From Chania multitudinisentens RB-25 (lineage in GTDB: Bacteria > Pseudomonadota > Gammaproteobacteria > Enterobacterales > Enterobacteriaceae), in NCBI RefSeq assembly GCF_000520015.2, contig NZ_CP007044.2, forward strand, positions 310,001 through 374,000: a stretch of 64,000 bases of DNA. Direction: 5' to 3'. Positions within the stretch are counted from its first letter, which is position 1. Each line of letters opens with the position of its first letter. The notes below the pieces were generated by a model that saw only the letters and a program-made list of their open reading frames with translations, did not search any database and was not told the DNA's origin. The position numbers and the translations under genes are program-made. Of the stretch, positions 1 to 8,781 are shown piece after piece.

Positions 1-5
1 GTTGC

Positions 6-29
6 CAAGTTTTCACGTTAACATGATAC
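6..29. repeat. 24-bp inverted repeat, left copy
   Basis: These 24 bases are the exact reverse complement of positions 7447-7470. The repeat has a GTTAAC core inside a partly palindromic centre. Identity stops at both edges of the 24 bp. The right copy lies just upstream of the RHH gene at 7489, so the sequence could be an operator or promoter element found here in opposite orientation, or the ends of an inverted or inserted segment. The first 160 bases hold no gene. Confidence 0.8.
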
Positions 30-160
30 CACTAGAGGACTGAAGGAACATTGTAGCTCTATGTACCTGGAACACCAGAGAACACTATCCACACTATCGA
101 ATACATTTTCCCGTTTCTGACCCAAACGGAATAGGATTGCCCACGAAAGGGTTGGGTATT

Positions 161-1066
161 TCACCCCATCAGCAACGGAATAAAAATCCCTGTGCGTAAA
201 TCCTGTGGCTCAGTGCTTTGCGGCGAGTTGTAATAGACCTCAAAACCGGGATCGTCATCCGGTTCGCGTCCGCTTTGCGGCAACCATTGCCAATACAGCG
301 AACGATACGCCGGGTGCAGAAGCGAGTACGGGCCATTGACCTCGATCACCGCGTAATCCGAATTGCTGCCGATGACGCGCAGATATATCCGCTTATCCTG
401 CAACAGGTTGCGTACCGCCAGTGTGTTTGCCGTCATTCCCGGCGGCAGCGACAGGCACACTTCCATACGGCATTTATCGACGGGGGTAATGTCCGGGTTG
501 TCATGGCTGACAGCACAGGCGAAGGTATCCACCGTCAGCAACCCCTGCGTCTGCATGGCCGCCATCAGCGTTTCCCAGGCAGGATAACAGTCGTCGTAGG
601 GACCGGTATAACGAAGGGTCGCAACCCACATCGGTGCAAACGACCGGATCTGCACATCAATCGGCGGCACATCCGGTGCCAAGTGGTAAAACAGCGGCTG
701 ACCGATGCTGTAGCGACGTGCTTGCTCCAATGGACCATCGTTGCGCCGATATGCCGATGGCAACACCTTAAACTGCGCCCGAAAAGCCCGCGAAAACGCG
801 TCCAGACTGTCATACCCCGCCGCCAGCGCTACTTGTGTGATTGTTACATCTGACAGTGAAAGCTGCATCGCGGCGCGCTCCAAACGCAGGCGACGTACAT
901 AGGCCGCCACACTTTCGCCCACCATGGCGCTGAAAATACGATGAAAATGATACGGCGAAAAGCAGGCAACGGCACTGAGGGCCTCCAGATCGGGACTGTC
1001 GTCCAGATGGTTTTCAATGTACCTCAGCACCCGGTTCAGGCGTTCCCGGTAAGACGGTGTGTCCAT
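161..1066 (-). CDS. AraC-family regulator with GyrI-like effector domain
   Basis: A predicted DNA-binding regulator of 301 residues. The N-terminal third is a double helix-turn-helix of AraC type, starting with RVLRYIENHLDD and including SPYHFHRIF and AGYDSLDAFSRAF. The rest is a GyrI-like (AraC effector-binding) small-molecule domain, as in Rob and BmrR-type regulators. The open frame extends further upstream, but the ATG at 1066 is chosen because it begins directly before the HTH and has an AGGA upstream. It is divergent from the GyrI-like gene at 1265, so the two probably share a ligand class and a regulatory region. The ligand is unknown. Confidence 0.85.
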   Translation of the reverse strand: MDTPSYRERLNRVLRYIENHLDDSPDLEALSAVACFSPYHFHRIFSAMVGESVAAYVRRLRLERAAMQLSLSDVTITQVALAAGYDSLDAFSRAFRAQFKVLPSAYRRNDGPLEQARRYSIGQPLFYHLAPDVPPIDVQIRSFAPMWVATLRYTGPYDDCYPAWETLMAAMQTQGLLTVDTFACAVSHDNPDITPVDKCRMEVCLSLPPGMTANTLAVRNLLQDKRIYLRVIGSNSDYAVIEVNGPYSLLHPAYRSLYWQWLPQSGREPDDDPGFEVYYNSPQSTEPQDLRTGIFIPLLMG

Positions 1067-1264
1067 GCTTGCAATCCTGTCACATGACCGTCTCAGAACG
1101 ATCAAGCAAAAGCGCAAAAAAAGTCGAGTCCATTTTATCCAGATGCTCGACACTGCACCCAGATCGATTCGGTTGGGTTGCCCAGTATGCTGGCTGACCT
1201 CTGGCAACATTGCTTCACACTCGATTTTTATCAATAAAGTAAGAAGCTATAAAAGGAAATCTCT

Positions 1265-1738
1265 ATGAGCCAATATCAGATTGCAATCATCGAATGTCCA
1301 GCAAAACATCTAAGCGGCATGAAAGTTCGTACCACCATGCATAAAGCGAAACAGGATTGCATGACCTTGTGGCAAAACTTCGCCCCGCGCATGGGCGAGT
1401 TGCTTACCGATCACAGCAACTGGCCGCCATGTTATGGCGTTTCAGTCATGCTCAACGCTGAAGATTTTGACTACTGGGCCGTCGTTGAAACCCCAGCTTC
1501 CATCTCTGTTCCCGCAGGGATGAGCAACATCAGTCTACCACCAGGACAATACGCAAAATGCACTGTCTCAGAGTTGGAAAAAATCGATGAAGGCTACACA
1601 TACCTTTACGAAGTCTGGCCGAACAGCCAGAGCGAGTACACCTACGACGAACAGGCTTCCTGCTTCGAATTGTACCCAGCAAACTGGCATCCGGCGCAAC
1701 CCTTCGATATCTACATGCCACTGAAGAAGAAAGCCTGA
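1265..1738 (+). CDS. GyrI-like small-molecule-binding domain protein
   Basis: A free-standing effector-binding (GyrI/SOUL-like fold) protein of 157 residues. It starts at an ATG preceded by AAAAGGAAAT. No DNA-binding domain is present. Features of the family are the N-terminal strand before KHLSGMKVRTTM and the late FELYP...W...PFDIYMPLKK region. It is divergent from an AraC protein that carries the same type of domain, so it may buffer or scavenge the same hydrophobic or cationic ligand. Substrate unknown. Confidence 0.75.
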   Translation: MSQYQIAIIECPAKHLSGMKVRTTMHKAKQDCMTLWQNFAPRMGELLTDHSNWPPCYGVSVMLNAEDFDYWAVVETPASISVPAGMSNISLPPGQYAKCTVSELEKIDEGYTYLYEVWPNSQSEYTYDEQASCFELYPANWHPAQPFDIYMPLKKKA

Positions 1739-2043
1739 TCCAAACTGACAGTCCATGTTTTGACAACATGCGACTGTCATTTCAATTCATGCGATCGGAT
1801 TTTCCTTTCCGTTCCCCCCATTGCCTCGATTTGCATCAACATGTATCCCGTACATATCTCAGAACACAGTGGAAGTTGTTCAACCTGCGCTTGAAACAAC
1901 TATGCCCATTCTTAATAGTGTAATTCTTCAGCTACGACAGGAAAGTATCCCATATGGCATAATTCCATCTGATATCAGCACCTGTTTGTACCCGTCAGCC
2001 CACCACTCTGGTTGCTGGCTATGGGGAAAGAGCAAGGTTTGCT
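1739..2043. other. Intergenic, no gene seen
   Basis: About 300 bases between the GyrI-like gene and a convergent membrane-protein gene. The open frames here are short, lack a credible ribosome-binding site and resemble nothing. No clear terminator hairpin with a T-tract was found. Confidence 0.5.
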
Positions 2044-2484
2044 TTATGAATCGCGCCACAGGCCGATGGCTCCAATCAGGAAAGCCAACCCGATGACGAG
2101 ACAGATACCCGAGGTGACGAACCAGAATGTTTGAGAGTTTTCCGGGAATGCAGACTTGAGTAACGGAAAACCCACTGCCCGGAACAGAAAGATGAGGGCA
2201 ATGGCAAACAGGGCGTATGGGGTCAGCGGCAATCTGGGCGTGACTCCTGCGCCAGACAACGCATAGGCCGCCCACGATGTGAGAACTATGCCGATGACGA
2301 ACGCGATGAATGATGGATACCAATGACCACGCTCAGCCATTTTAGCTATCACCTCACCAGCACCGAGAAAGCGAAACGCCGGGGCTCCAATAAAGATGCA
2401 GGAGAAATGGAGGGCTGCGGCAACGGCAGTCAATGCCGCTGCAACGCTCAGTGATAATGTAATAATTTTTGGCTCGTTCAGCAT
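2044..2484 (-). CDS. Small four-helix inner-membrane protein
   Basis: A hydrophobic protein of 146 residues with about four predicted transmembrane helices: around residues 8-28, 50-70, 85-105 and 120-142. The segment LHFSCIFIGAPAFRFLGAG between the first two helices is the most characteristic part and resembles small DUF3995-type membrane proteins, though this assignment is tentative. It is divergent from the frameshifted AraC gene at 2571. Function unknown. Confidence 0.6.
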   Translation of the reverse strand: MLNEPKIITLSLSVAAALTAVAAALHFSCIFIGAPAFRFLGAGEVIAKMAERGHWYPSFIAFVIGIVLTSWAAYALSGAGVTPRLPLTPYALFAIALIFLFRAVGFPLLKSAFPENSQTFWFVTSGICLVIGLAFLIGAIGLWRDS

Positions 2485-2570
2485 TCTTTGAAACCCCCAC
2501 TGTCCTTAATTGGATAGGCATCCAGTTTCGATAATGTCTGGCAGACTGTATAGAACGGAGACGACACACC

Positions 2571-3454
2571 ATGCTGACGCCTATCCCTGCGCGCCTGTAC
2601 CTGCCATCCCCTGCGCTGGCAGGTTGCATCCACATGGCCGTGGAGCGCGATACGCGTGGGTTGCAACTGAGCGACGAACAGCGATACAGCTTCTATCCCG
2701 CATCCCCCTTGCCCCTGATTTCATGGGTACTTGAAGGGGATCTACGCATTGTGGAAGGCTCACCAGGCAAAGAGGTACGCCGACTTGCCGCTTCATCGCC
2801 ACGTCTCGGACTCATTGGCCCCTTCCGCAAGCCCGCGGCAAGTTGGGCGCCTGGTGCCGTACATGCTCTTTGGGTCAGCATCTATCCCGATGCGTTGTCA
2901 CGTCTGTGGAGCATCCGCGCCGAGGACTACATGGATAGGGTCGTGCCACTCGAAGGGCTGGTGCCCGATGCCACCTTTGATGCGCTGGCACGGATTGGCA
3001 CAGGTGATGAGCCGTCATTTCAGCAAATCGAATCGGCATTGCGCCCACAGTGGTCAAGTTCGCCTGTTGCAGATGCTAGTACCGCCGATCTGCGTGCCTG
3101 GATCGCCTCACTACCGCCACGGACTGCGCTCCCCAAAGCTGGCGCAGGGTTGCGGCAAATTCAGCGGCGGATCAAAGATCATGCAGGGCAGAGCCAGCGC
3201 GACTTGCAAATTTTCGCCGCGTTGAAGAAGCCTTTGCGCGTTCCAAGATTGGATATGGCGAAGCCAGATCATTGGCCTCGGCCGCTACGGACACGGGATA
3301 CAGCGATCAATCCCATATGGGGCGGGAAATAAAGCGCATCACAGGACTACCGCCCAAACAGTTTAGTGAACGAATGCGCACTGACGAAGCGTTCTGGATA
3401 TACCGATTGATCAATGATCATCTTCAGGGCGGAAAAGCCGATGTAGAAGAATGA
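2571..3454 (+). pseudogene. AraC-family regulator, broken by a 1-nt frameshift
   Basis: The N-terminal 215 residues are an AraC sensor domain read from the ATG at 2571. The C-terminal HTH continues in another frame (TGYSDQSHMGREIKRITGLPPKQFSERM, in two parts here, to the stop at 3454). The switch lies near 3216-3222, where adding one C restores a continuous protein through FARVEEAFARSK. In the first frame translation runs on to 3332 as nonsense. Either a real recent inactivation or a sequencing slip in a short C/G run. It is divergent from the membrane protein at 2484. Confidence 0.8.
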
Positions 3455-3972
3455 GATTACGGTCAGCTTCTGGCGCCCGATATCTCTCCCGCCACGGTGC
3501 CCTGCGCAAGAATAGGGGTAAGCGCAAAATCCGATTGTTTGTCGTCTGCATGATGATGCTTTGGCAGACTGATCCTGCAACAGCCTCACCGATGGGCTTG
3601 GTTCAACAGGCCGCAAGGGGGTTCTGGCGGTGTAGTTGTTAGTGGAATGCTATGGACTGAAATATTTTTTAGTTGTACTGATTTGTGCTTGATCTGGTAC
3701 TCCTGTTACTCTGTATTCGATCGAATTTGACAGACTGTTGTGTGCCAGCGGACATATAGAATGGAAAACAAATCCGTCTCCTTTTCAGCGTAAAGTCGAA
3801 CAGCATTCTGTCTTCAAACAAGCGCCGAAAGACTGGCAGATGACCAACTGCATAAACCGGCTATCGGTCCTACACGCAATGATGGCAAGATGATCATTAT
3901 TAGAGAATTAATGACATCCGATGTTCGCCGTGAGGCACAGCTGAATGCCGTACGTATACAAATAAGGAGTGT
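3455..3972. other. Intergenic with a dispersed short repeat
   Basis: No convincing gene. Positions 3551-3573 hold a 23-bp motif (TGATGATG..TGGCAGACTGAT) that recurs with two mismatches at 13975-13997 and in weaker form near 2530 and 37058. Nothing else was recognised. Confidence 0.5.
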
Positions 3973-6684
3973 ATGGTTTCGATCCAGATGGGCGGTGAGG
4001 ACAAGACCGCGAAGATCAGTGGCTGGACGATTTACTGGAGCGACAAGTACGAAGCCCTGCAACTGACCTGCTACTACCCCTCCAAGAAAACTTACACGCG
4101 CCCGCTCAGCGACTGTTGTGTTTCACCCACCCGCGAGTTGGGTGAAATGTTGCTGACCAAACCCGGTAGCACTATCGTCACGCCCATTGCCAAAGCTACG
4201 ATCTACGGCGAGCGATATGCCGTCGTGCACTATCCGGACGCCAACAAGCCCTATGTTTACAAAATGGACAGCATCGGTTTTGCCGCGCCGACAGCGATGA
4301 AGGGCGCGCCAGTCTTTCACTATTTCTCGGCCGTAGCGAATACCCGACAAGAGCACGCCAAGTCGAAGACTGACCGTGAGATCGCCGCCAATGTCGTGCG
4401 CCAGTTGGAGAAACTGCCCCCCAGCGCCGACACCGCCTTGCAGGCCTATTGTACGGGGCGTAACGGCACCCTGACGCCGGGCCAGGGACTGATCTATCCG
4501 TTCGGGCTAAACGAGAGCCAGTTCGCCGCAGTCGAGCAAGCCTTCCTCGCGCAGGTTAGCGTGATCGAGGGCCCGCCGGGAACTGGCAAGACCCAGACCA
4601 TCCTCAACATCCTCGCCAATATCCTGCTGCGTGGGCAGACAGTGGCAGTGCTGTCCAACAATAATGCGGCGGTGGAGAACGTCTACGAGAAACTGGAGAA
4701 ATGCGGCCTGGGCCACCTGATAGCCAAACTAGGCAACCAGGACAACCGCAAGGACTTCTTCGCGGACCTGCCGCCTTGGCCATCGAGCGAGCCCAACCCA
4801 GCTCCAACGCTGGACGAGATTCAAGCCTTGCTAGCCCGCTTGAGGCAGCACTTGCACGACCACAATCGGGCAGCGCAACTGCAGGTCGAGCTCAATGAGC
4901 TAACCATCGAGCGGCGCTATTTGCAGCAGTGGCAGACCGACAGCGGCATACAGGCTGACAATTCGCTGGACAGGTACGGACTGTCTCCACGCAAAACCGC
5001 GGACCTGATGGCCTACCTGGCCTATCTAGGTGAACAGCGCATCCGCCTCAAGGATCGCATCGAGCTGCTGTTCAACTTCAGGATTTTCCGCACCAAGCCA
5101 TTCGGCCAAGGCGATGCGCGCCTTTCTATCTTTTACGCCCTGCAGATGCACTATTACAACAAGGCGTTGCAAGACACGGAAGTAGAGTTGCAGGCGTGCC
5201 GCGAATCACTGGCACGCGGAAATTTCACAGCCTTGCTAGATGAATTGAAAACGGCATCGATGCGTCATCTGAAGCAGCAGTTACAACGCCAAGCACCGCC
5301 GTCGAACAGCTTCGATGCCAAGACGTATCGTCAACAGTTCGACGCCTTCGTTCAGCGCTTTCCCATCCTAGGCAGCGGCACGCACTCCATCGTCAATTCG
5401 ATTGCGCCGGGAGCTATCCTCGACTACGTGATCATCGACGAGGCCTCGCAGCAGGACATCGTGCCGGGCATTTTAGCGCTGGGTTGCGCGAGGAATCTGA
5501 TCGTCGTCGGTGACAACCGCCAGTTAGCGCACATTCCCGTAGCACTGGGCCTGCAGGCACCCACCGAGGCCTACGATTGCGAGCGCTACAGCCTGCTTGA
5601 TTCGTGCATCAGTGTGTTCAAGGATGCGCTGCCGAGAACTTTGCTGAAAGAACATTACCGCTGCCATCCCAGAATCATCCAATTTTGCAACCAGCAGTAC
5701 TACGACAACGCGCTGGTGCCCATGACGGAGGACAAGGGCGAAGCTCCACTGCGCCTGGTAGTGACCGCCAAAGGCAACCATACCCGCCAGAACACCAACC
5801 TGCGAGAGTTGGACTCTTTGCTCAAACTACTCGACGACGAGGGCGAACCGGTCGCGCTGGACGACGACGGTCGCGGTTTCATTGCACCGTTTCGGGCACA
5901 GGTCAACCTTTCCGGCAAGCATCTGCCAGCGGATTTCGTCAGGGACACCGTGCACAAGTTCCAGGGCCGAGAGTGCGACGAGATCGTTTTCTCCACCGTC
6001 TTGGACAAGAAGCGCTACAACCAAGAGCATACACGCCTGGATTTCGTCGATGACCCACGCATGATCAACGTAGCGGTGTCGCGGGCCAAGCACCGTTTCA
6101 CCCTGGTGACGGGCGACGACGTGTTCACTGGCAACAACGGCCACATCGCAGCCCTGATGCGCTATGTTACTTACTACGCGCAGGAGGAGCAGATCGTGCG
6201 TGCTCCCGTAGTATCGGCATTTGACTTGCTGTATCGAGAGTTTGACCTATCTCTGGCGCGCTTGGACGCCCGCTTGCGGCGTGAAGATTCACGCTACAAG
6301 TCCGAACAGATAGTGGCGCAACTGCTGCGCGAGGCGCTGTCCGCTCCGGAGTGCCAGTCGTTGATGTATCACGCACAGATCAAGCTGGATCAGATCGCAT
6401 CACCGAGTAACCCGGATTGGACAGACCGCGAACGGGCCTTCATGGCGCGCGCCAGTTGCGATTTCGTGATCTATTTCAAGGTAGGCAAAATCCCGGTGGG
6501 AGTGATTGAGGTCGATGGCGGCTCTCACGACCGGCCCGACCAGGCGGTGCGGGACGCCTTAAAGAATGGCATCCTAGCGAAAAGTAGCATTCCCATTCTG
6601 CGCCTGCGTACGGTCGAGAGCCGTATCACGGAAAGAATCGGCAATTTTATCGCCCAGTGGGCCAACCCGACGCCTGGCGTATAA
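3973..6684 (+). CDS. SF1 (COG1112/UPF1-like) helicase with C-terminal DUF2726 nuclease-like domain
   Basis: A cytoplasmic helicase of 903 residues. Walker A GPPGTGKT lies near residues 200-207, followed by NNNAAVENV. The Walker B/motif II VIIDEAS is near 486-492. Later motifs include EHYRCHPRI, HKFQGRECDEIVF and the SF1 signature NVAVSRAKHR near 695-710. The last 150 residues look like DUF2726, an endonuclease-like fold: CDFVIYF, then VIEVDGGSHD, then IPILRLRT. The ATG has an AAGGAG three bases upstream, a tight spacing, but the next start is worse. Helicase-nuclease fusions of this superfamily are known in phage defence (Mokosh uses a COG1112 helicase with a PLD nuclease). A stand-alone defence gene is inferred here. 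Confidence 0.85.
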   Translation: MVSIQMGGEDKTAKISGWTIYWSDKYEALQLTCYYPSKKTYTRPLSDCCVSPTRELGEMLLTKPGSTIVTPIAKATIYGERYAVVHYPDANKPYVYKMDSIGFAAPTAMKGAPVFHYFSAVANTRQEHAKSKTDREIAANVVRQLEKLPPSADTALQAYCTGRNGTLTPGQGLIYPFGLNESQFAAVEQAFLAQVSVIEGPPGTGKTQTILNILANILLRGQTVAVLSNNNAAVENVYEKLEKCGLGHLIAKLGNQDNRKDFFADLPPWPSSEPNPAPTLDEIQALLARLRQHLHDHNRAAQLQVELNELTIERRYLQQWQTDSGIQADNSLDRYGLSPRKTADLMAYLAYLGEQRIRLKDRIELLFNFRIFRTKPFGQGDARLSIFYALQMHYYNKALQDTEVELQACRESLARGNFTALLDELKTASMRHLKQQLQRQAPPSNSFDAKTYRQQFDAFVQRFPILGSGTHSIVNSIAPGAILDYVIIDEASQQDIVPGILALGCARNLIVVGDNRQLAHIPVALGLQAPTEAYDCERYSLLDSCISVFKDALPRTLLKEHYRCHPRIIQFCNQQYYDNALVPMTEDKGEAPLRLVVTAKGNHTRQNTNLRELDSLLKLLDDEGEPVALDDDGRGFIAPFRAQVNLSGKHLPADFVRDTVHKFQGRECDEIVFSTVLDKKRYNQEHTRLDFVDDPRMINVAVSRAKHRFTLVTGDDVFTGNNGHIAALMRYVTYYAQEEQIVRAPVVSAFDLLYREFDLSLARLDARLRREDSRYKSEQIVAQLLREALSAPECQSLMYHAQIKLDQIASPSNPDWTDRERAFMARASCDFVIYFKVGKIPVGVIEVDGGSHDRPDQAVRDALKNGILAKSSIPILRLRTVESRITERIGNFIAQWANPTPGV

Positions 6685-6734
6685 GGCGATATCTGTCCAG
6701 ACCCGGCCAAAAGCGATTATGGAGGGTGGGCCGC

Positions 6735-6834
6735 TGGGGTTGATGTTGAGATACAGGCCATCCCCGCCTTTGAAGGTGTAGGGTTTATGGGCGGCTTTGG
6801 CACGGCGAATGGTTAAGTCAGTCAGGTGAACCAT
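6735..6834 (-). pseudogene. P4-type integrase, N-terminal stump
   Basis: About 33 codons from ATG 6834 encode a typical P4-integrase N-terminus (LTDLTIRRAKAAHKPYTFKG, then GDGLYLNINPSG). Similarity stops there and the frame runs into the 3' end of the helicase gene. The rest of the integrase has been deleted. The stump lies about 250 bp from the tRNA-derived core at 7084, the same spacing and orientation as the intact integrase relative to the tRNA at 32387, so it marks an older island. Confidence 0.8.
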
Positions 6835-7083
6835 TGCAGGTTCCTCATTGTTTGTTCCGGTTGTAGGTCGAGGTGACGAGGAACAGGAAACAGAGAAACA
6901 GGAGCGAAAAGCCCGTGCAGCCTGCTAATGAGGAAAAGTGTCCGATGGACTTACTGAGCAAACGTAATGGACTTATTTGTACCGGATTGGGGGATTTCTC
7001 CATGTCGCTGCATGGAAGCCACCAAGCAAATTTACGCTTTTATTTCAGTGAGTTGTGGTGCTCAAAGGCACGCACTGGAAGAA

Positions 7084-7105
7084 GAATTGGAGCGGGAAAC
7101 GAGAC
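7084..7105. other. Attachment-site core: copy of the tRNA-Gly 3' end (left end of island B)
   Basis: Twenty-two bases are identical to 53799-53820, and 19 of them to 32386-32404, which is the 3' end of tRNA-Gly(GCC). The rest of the tRNA is absent. All copies have the same orientation, as expected for direct repeats left by a tyrosine integrase that targets a tRNA 3' end. With the intact integrase beside the tRNA at 32387, this delimits an element of about 25.3 kb. Confidence 0.85.
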
Positions 7106-7160
7106 GTCAATCTGTTCGCTAACCGGTTGATAACGGTTGCTTTCTCGTTTCTGCACTTGT

Positions 7161-7185
7161 GGGTGCGGACTGGATTGTGGACTGG
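7161..7185. repeat. Candidate integrase arm-type sites (left end of island B)
   Basis: Two related units, GTGCGGACTGG and TTGTGGACTGG, sit 60-80 bp inside the 7084 core. Similar units (TTTGTGGACAGG, TTTGTGGACTGC) lie at 32251-32274 between the integrase and the tRNA. Short repeats near both ends fit Int arm-binding sites; this is inferred from pattern only. A near-palindrome with arms AACCG/CGGTT also lies at 7362-7375. The region 7106-7446 has no gene. Confidence 0.45.
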
Positions 7186-7446
7186 TCTGGTGGCGTATGC
7201 AAGTGGTTTTGTGTTTTGCGGCGTTCGAGTGCGCATTTTTTGGTCTTTACACTATGCCGCCTAGCTTATTTTGATCATTTTATCAGCAATAAATCCTGAG
7301 TGCTGCTTTTCGCTTTCCTTTGGGAGCACTAAATCTTACAGCTTGTTCTGTATGTTCAAATAACCGCTAACGGTTCTCATATGTAATCTGGGGATTTAAC
7401 ACCACAACAGAGGTGTTCCAAGTGCATTTTGTTCAAGCCTATCGTA

Positions 7447-7470
7447 GTATCATGTTAACGTGAAAACTTG
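7447..7470. repeat. 24-bp inverted repeat, right copy
   Basis: Exact inverted copy of positions 6-29. It ends 18 bases before the ATG of the RHH gene, so it overlaps the expected promoter or operator region of the defence-like operon. The centre CATGTTAACGTG is nearly palindromic, which would suit binding by a ribbon-helix-helix dimer. Confidence 0.75.
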
Positions 7471-7488
7471 TTATCAGAATTTAATGCT

Positions 7489-7701
7489 ATGAATGAAACA
7501 CAACCAAAACGACGAGCATCAACTACAGGTACTCTTGTAGGAACAAGGTTTCAAGCTCCTTTACTTGATGCAATTGACTCATGGCGCAAAACGCAGGACG
7601 ATCTTCCAACGCGGCCAGAAGCTGTAAGGAGATTAGTCAAACTGGGTATGGCATTGAGGCAATCTACGGTACAGTTGCAGCGTCATAAAAAAATCAGATA
7701 A
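7489..7701 (+). CDS. Small ribbon-helix-helix-like protein
   Basis: A basic protein of 70 residues. After a positively charged tail (QPKRRASTTG) comes a short strand-like segment (TLVGTRFQAP) and two helices including LPTRPEAVRRLVKLGMAL, the pattern of RHH/CopG-type DNA-binding proteins. An upstream TTG at 7468 also opens the frame but lies inside the inverted repeat; the ATG at 7489 is preferred, though no good Shine-Dalgarno is visible for either. The stop is 5 bp before the DUF262 gene, so it is probably the first gene and repressor of a five-gene operon. Confidence 0.7.
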   Translation: MNETQPKRRASTTGTLVGTRFQAPLLDAIDSWRKTQDDLPTRPEAVRRLVKLGMALRQSTVQLQRHKKIR

Positions 7702-7706
7702 AAATT

Positions 7707-8780
7707 ATGAAAACTTTGAAAGAACGCCCTCCCAAGAGTGAAAACGAAATTGCTTCGGCAGAAGAACAGATCGTTACTTTGTCGAAACGAATAGAGTTTT
7801 ATCTGACCGAGTATTCAGTAGAACTCCTCGCAAGTAAAATGCGGAAAGGAGAATTTGTTGTTCCATCGTATCAACGTGCTTACACATGGGAGCCAGAACG
7901 AAAGTCACGCTTCATTGAATCCTTAGTGCTGGGGCTACCAATCCCATTCCTGTTCTTCTGGGAAATGCCAGATGGAAAGTTGGAGATTGTGGACGGGTCT
8001 CAACGTCTTCGTTCGATTGAGGAGTTCGTGCTGGGAGACCTATGTCTTGGTGAACTAGATGGTTTAACGGCACTGTCAGGTTTCACATTCTTGGATTTAC
8101 CAGAATCTAGGCAACGTAAGATTAACAATCGATCAATCCGTGGCATTGTCCTAAACGAACATGCTGACGAACAAGCACGTTTTGATATGTTCGAAAGAAT
8201 TAACACCGGTAGCAAAATCGCGAATAAAGCTGAAGTACGTCGTGGGGCACTCGCAGGGCCGTTTATGGACCTTATTGTAGAGTTAGCCGTTATACCAACA
8301 TTTGAATCCCTTGCCCCTGTTTCCAAAAAAGAATTGGACGAACGTGAACGTGAGGAGCTTGTCGCACGGTTCTTCGCATACAGTGATGGCCTCGAAGGAT
8401 ACAGAGATCGCCCTTCAGAGTTCATTTTTAATTATGTAAAAAAAATGAACATTCGTCTTGTAGATGAACCTGCTTTACTCGATCAATATCGAACACAGTT
8501 CATAGAAACAGTAAATTTTATTGAACGTGTATTTCCGTATGGATTCAGACGCAAAGAGAAGGGTAAAGCGACCCCAAGAGCGCGCTTTGAGGCTATTGCT
8601 ATTGGCTCTCGCCTAGCTTTAAATGAACGCCCAACTCTTGTCAATGAACCTATCACGGATGTCCTACCTTGGCTCATAAGTGCAGATTTCATTCGTGTTA
8701 CAGGTTCAGACGGTGCGAATGCAATTGCTCGCCTTAGAGAACGTACAGGGTTTGTACGCGATAAGCTATTGGGTATGTAA
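7707..8780 (+). CDS. DUF262 (ParB/GmrS-like) protein
   Basis: A 357-residue protein with the DUF262 hallmark DGSQR at residues 96-100, preceded by the family pattern VPSYQRAYTWEPER and followed by FERINTGSKIANKAEVRRG. DUF262 is a ParB/sulfiredoxin-fold nucleotide-binding domain, found as the NTPase part of type IV restriction enzymes such as GmrSD. No DUF1524/HNH half is attached; that activity may come from the separate HNH gene at 10603. It starts 5 bp after the RHH stop and ends 1 bp before the HEPN gene, so co-translation is likely. The role is probably NTP-dependent control of the nuclease; this is inferred. Confidence 0.85.
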   Translation: MKTLKERPPKSENEIASAEEQIVTLSKRIEFYLTEYSVELLASKMRKGEFVVPSYQRAYTWEPERKSRFIESLVLGLPIPFLFFWEMPDGKLEIVDGSQRLRSIEEFVLGDLCLGELDGLTALSGFTFLDLPESRQRKINNRSIRGIVLNEHADEQARFDMFERINTGSKIANKAEVRRGALAGPFMDLIVELAVIPTFESLAPVSKKELDEREREELVARFFAYSDGLEGYRDRPSEFIFNYVKKMNIRLVDEPALLDQYRTQFIETVNFIERVFPYGFRRKEKGKATPRARFEAIAIGSRLALNERPTLVNEPITDVLPWLISADFIRVTGSDGANAIARLRERTGFVRDKLLGM

Positions 8781-8781
8781 T

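Noticed and set aside
6574..6834. 86-residue complete protein
   Set aside because: Only the first 33 residues are integrase; the rest is antisense to the helicase 3' end and its flank, so it is a truncated remnant.
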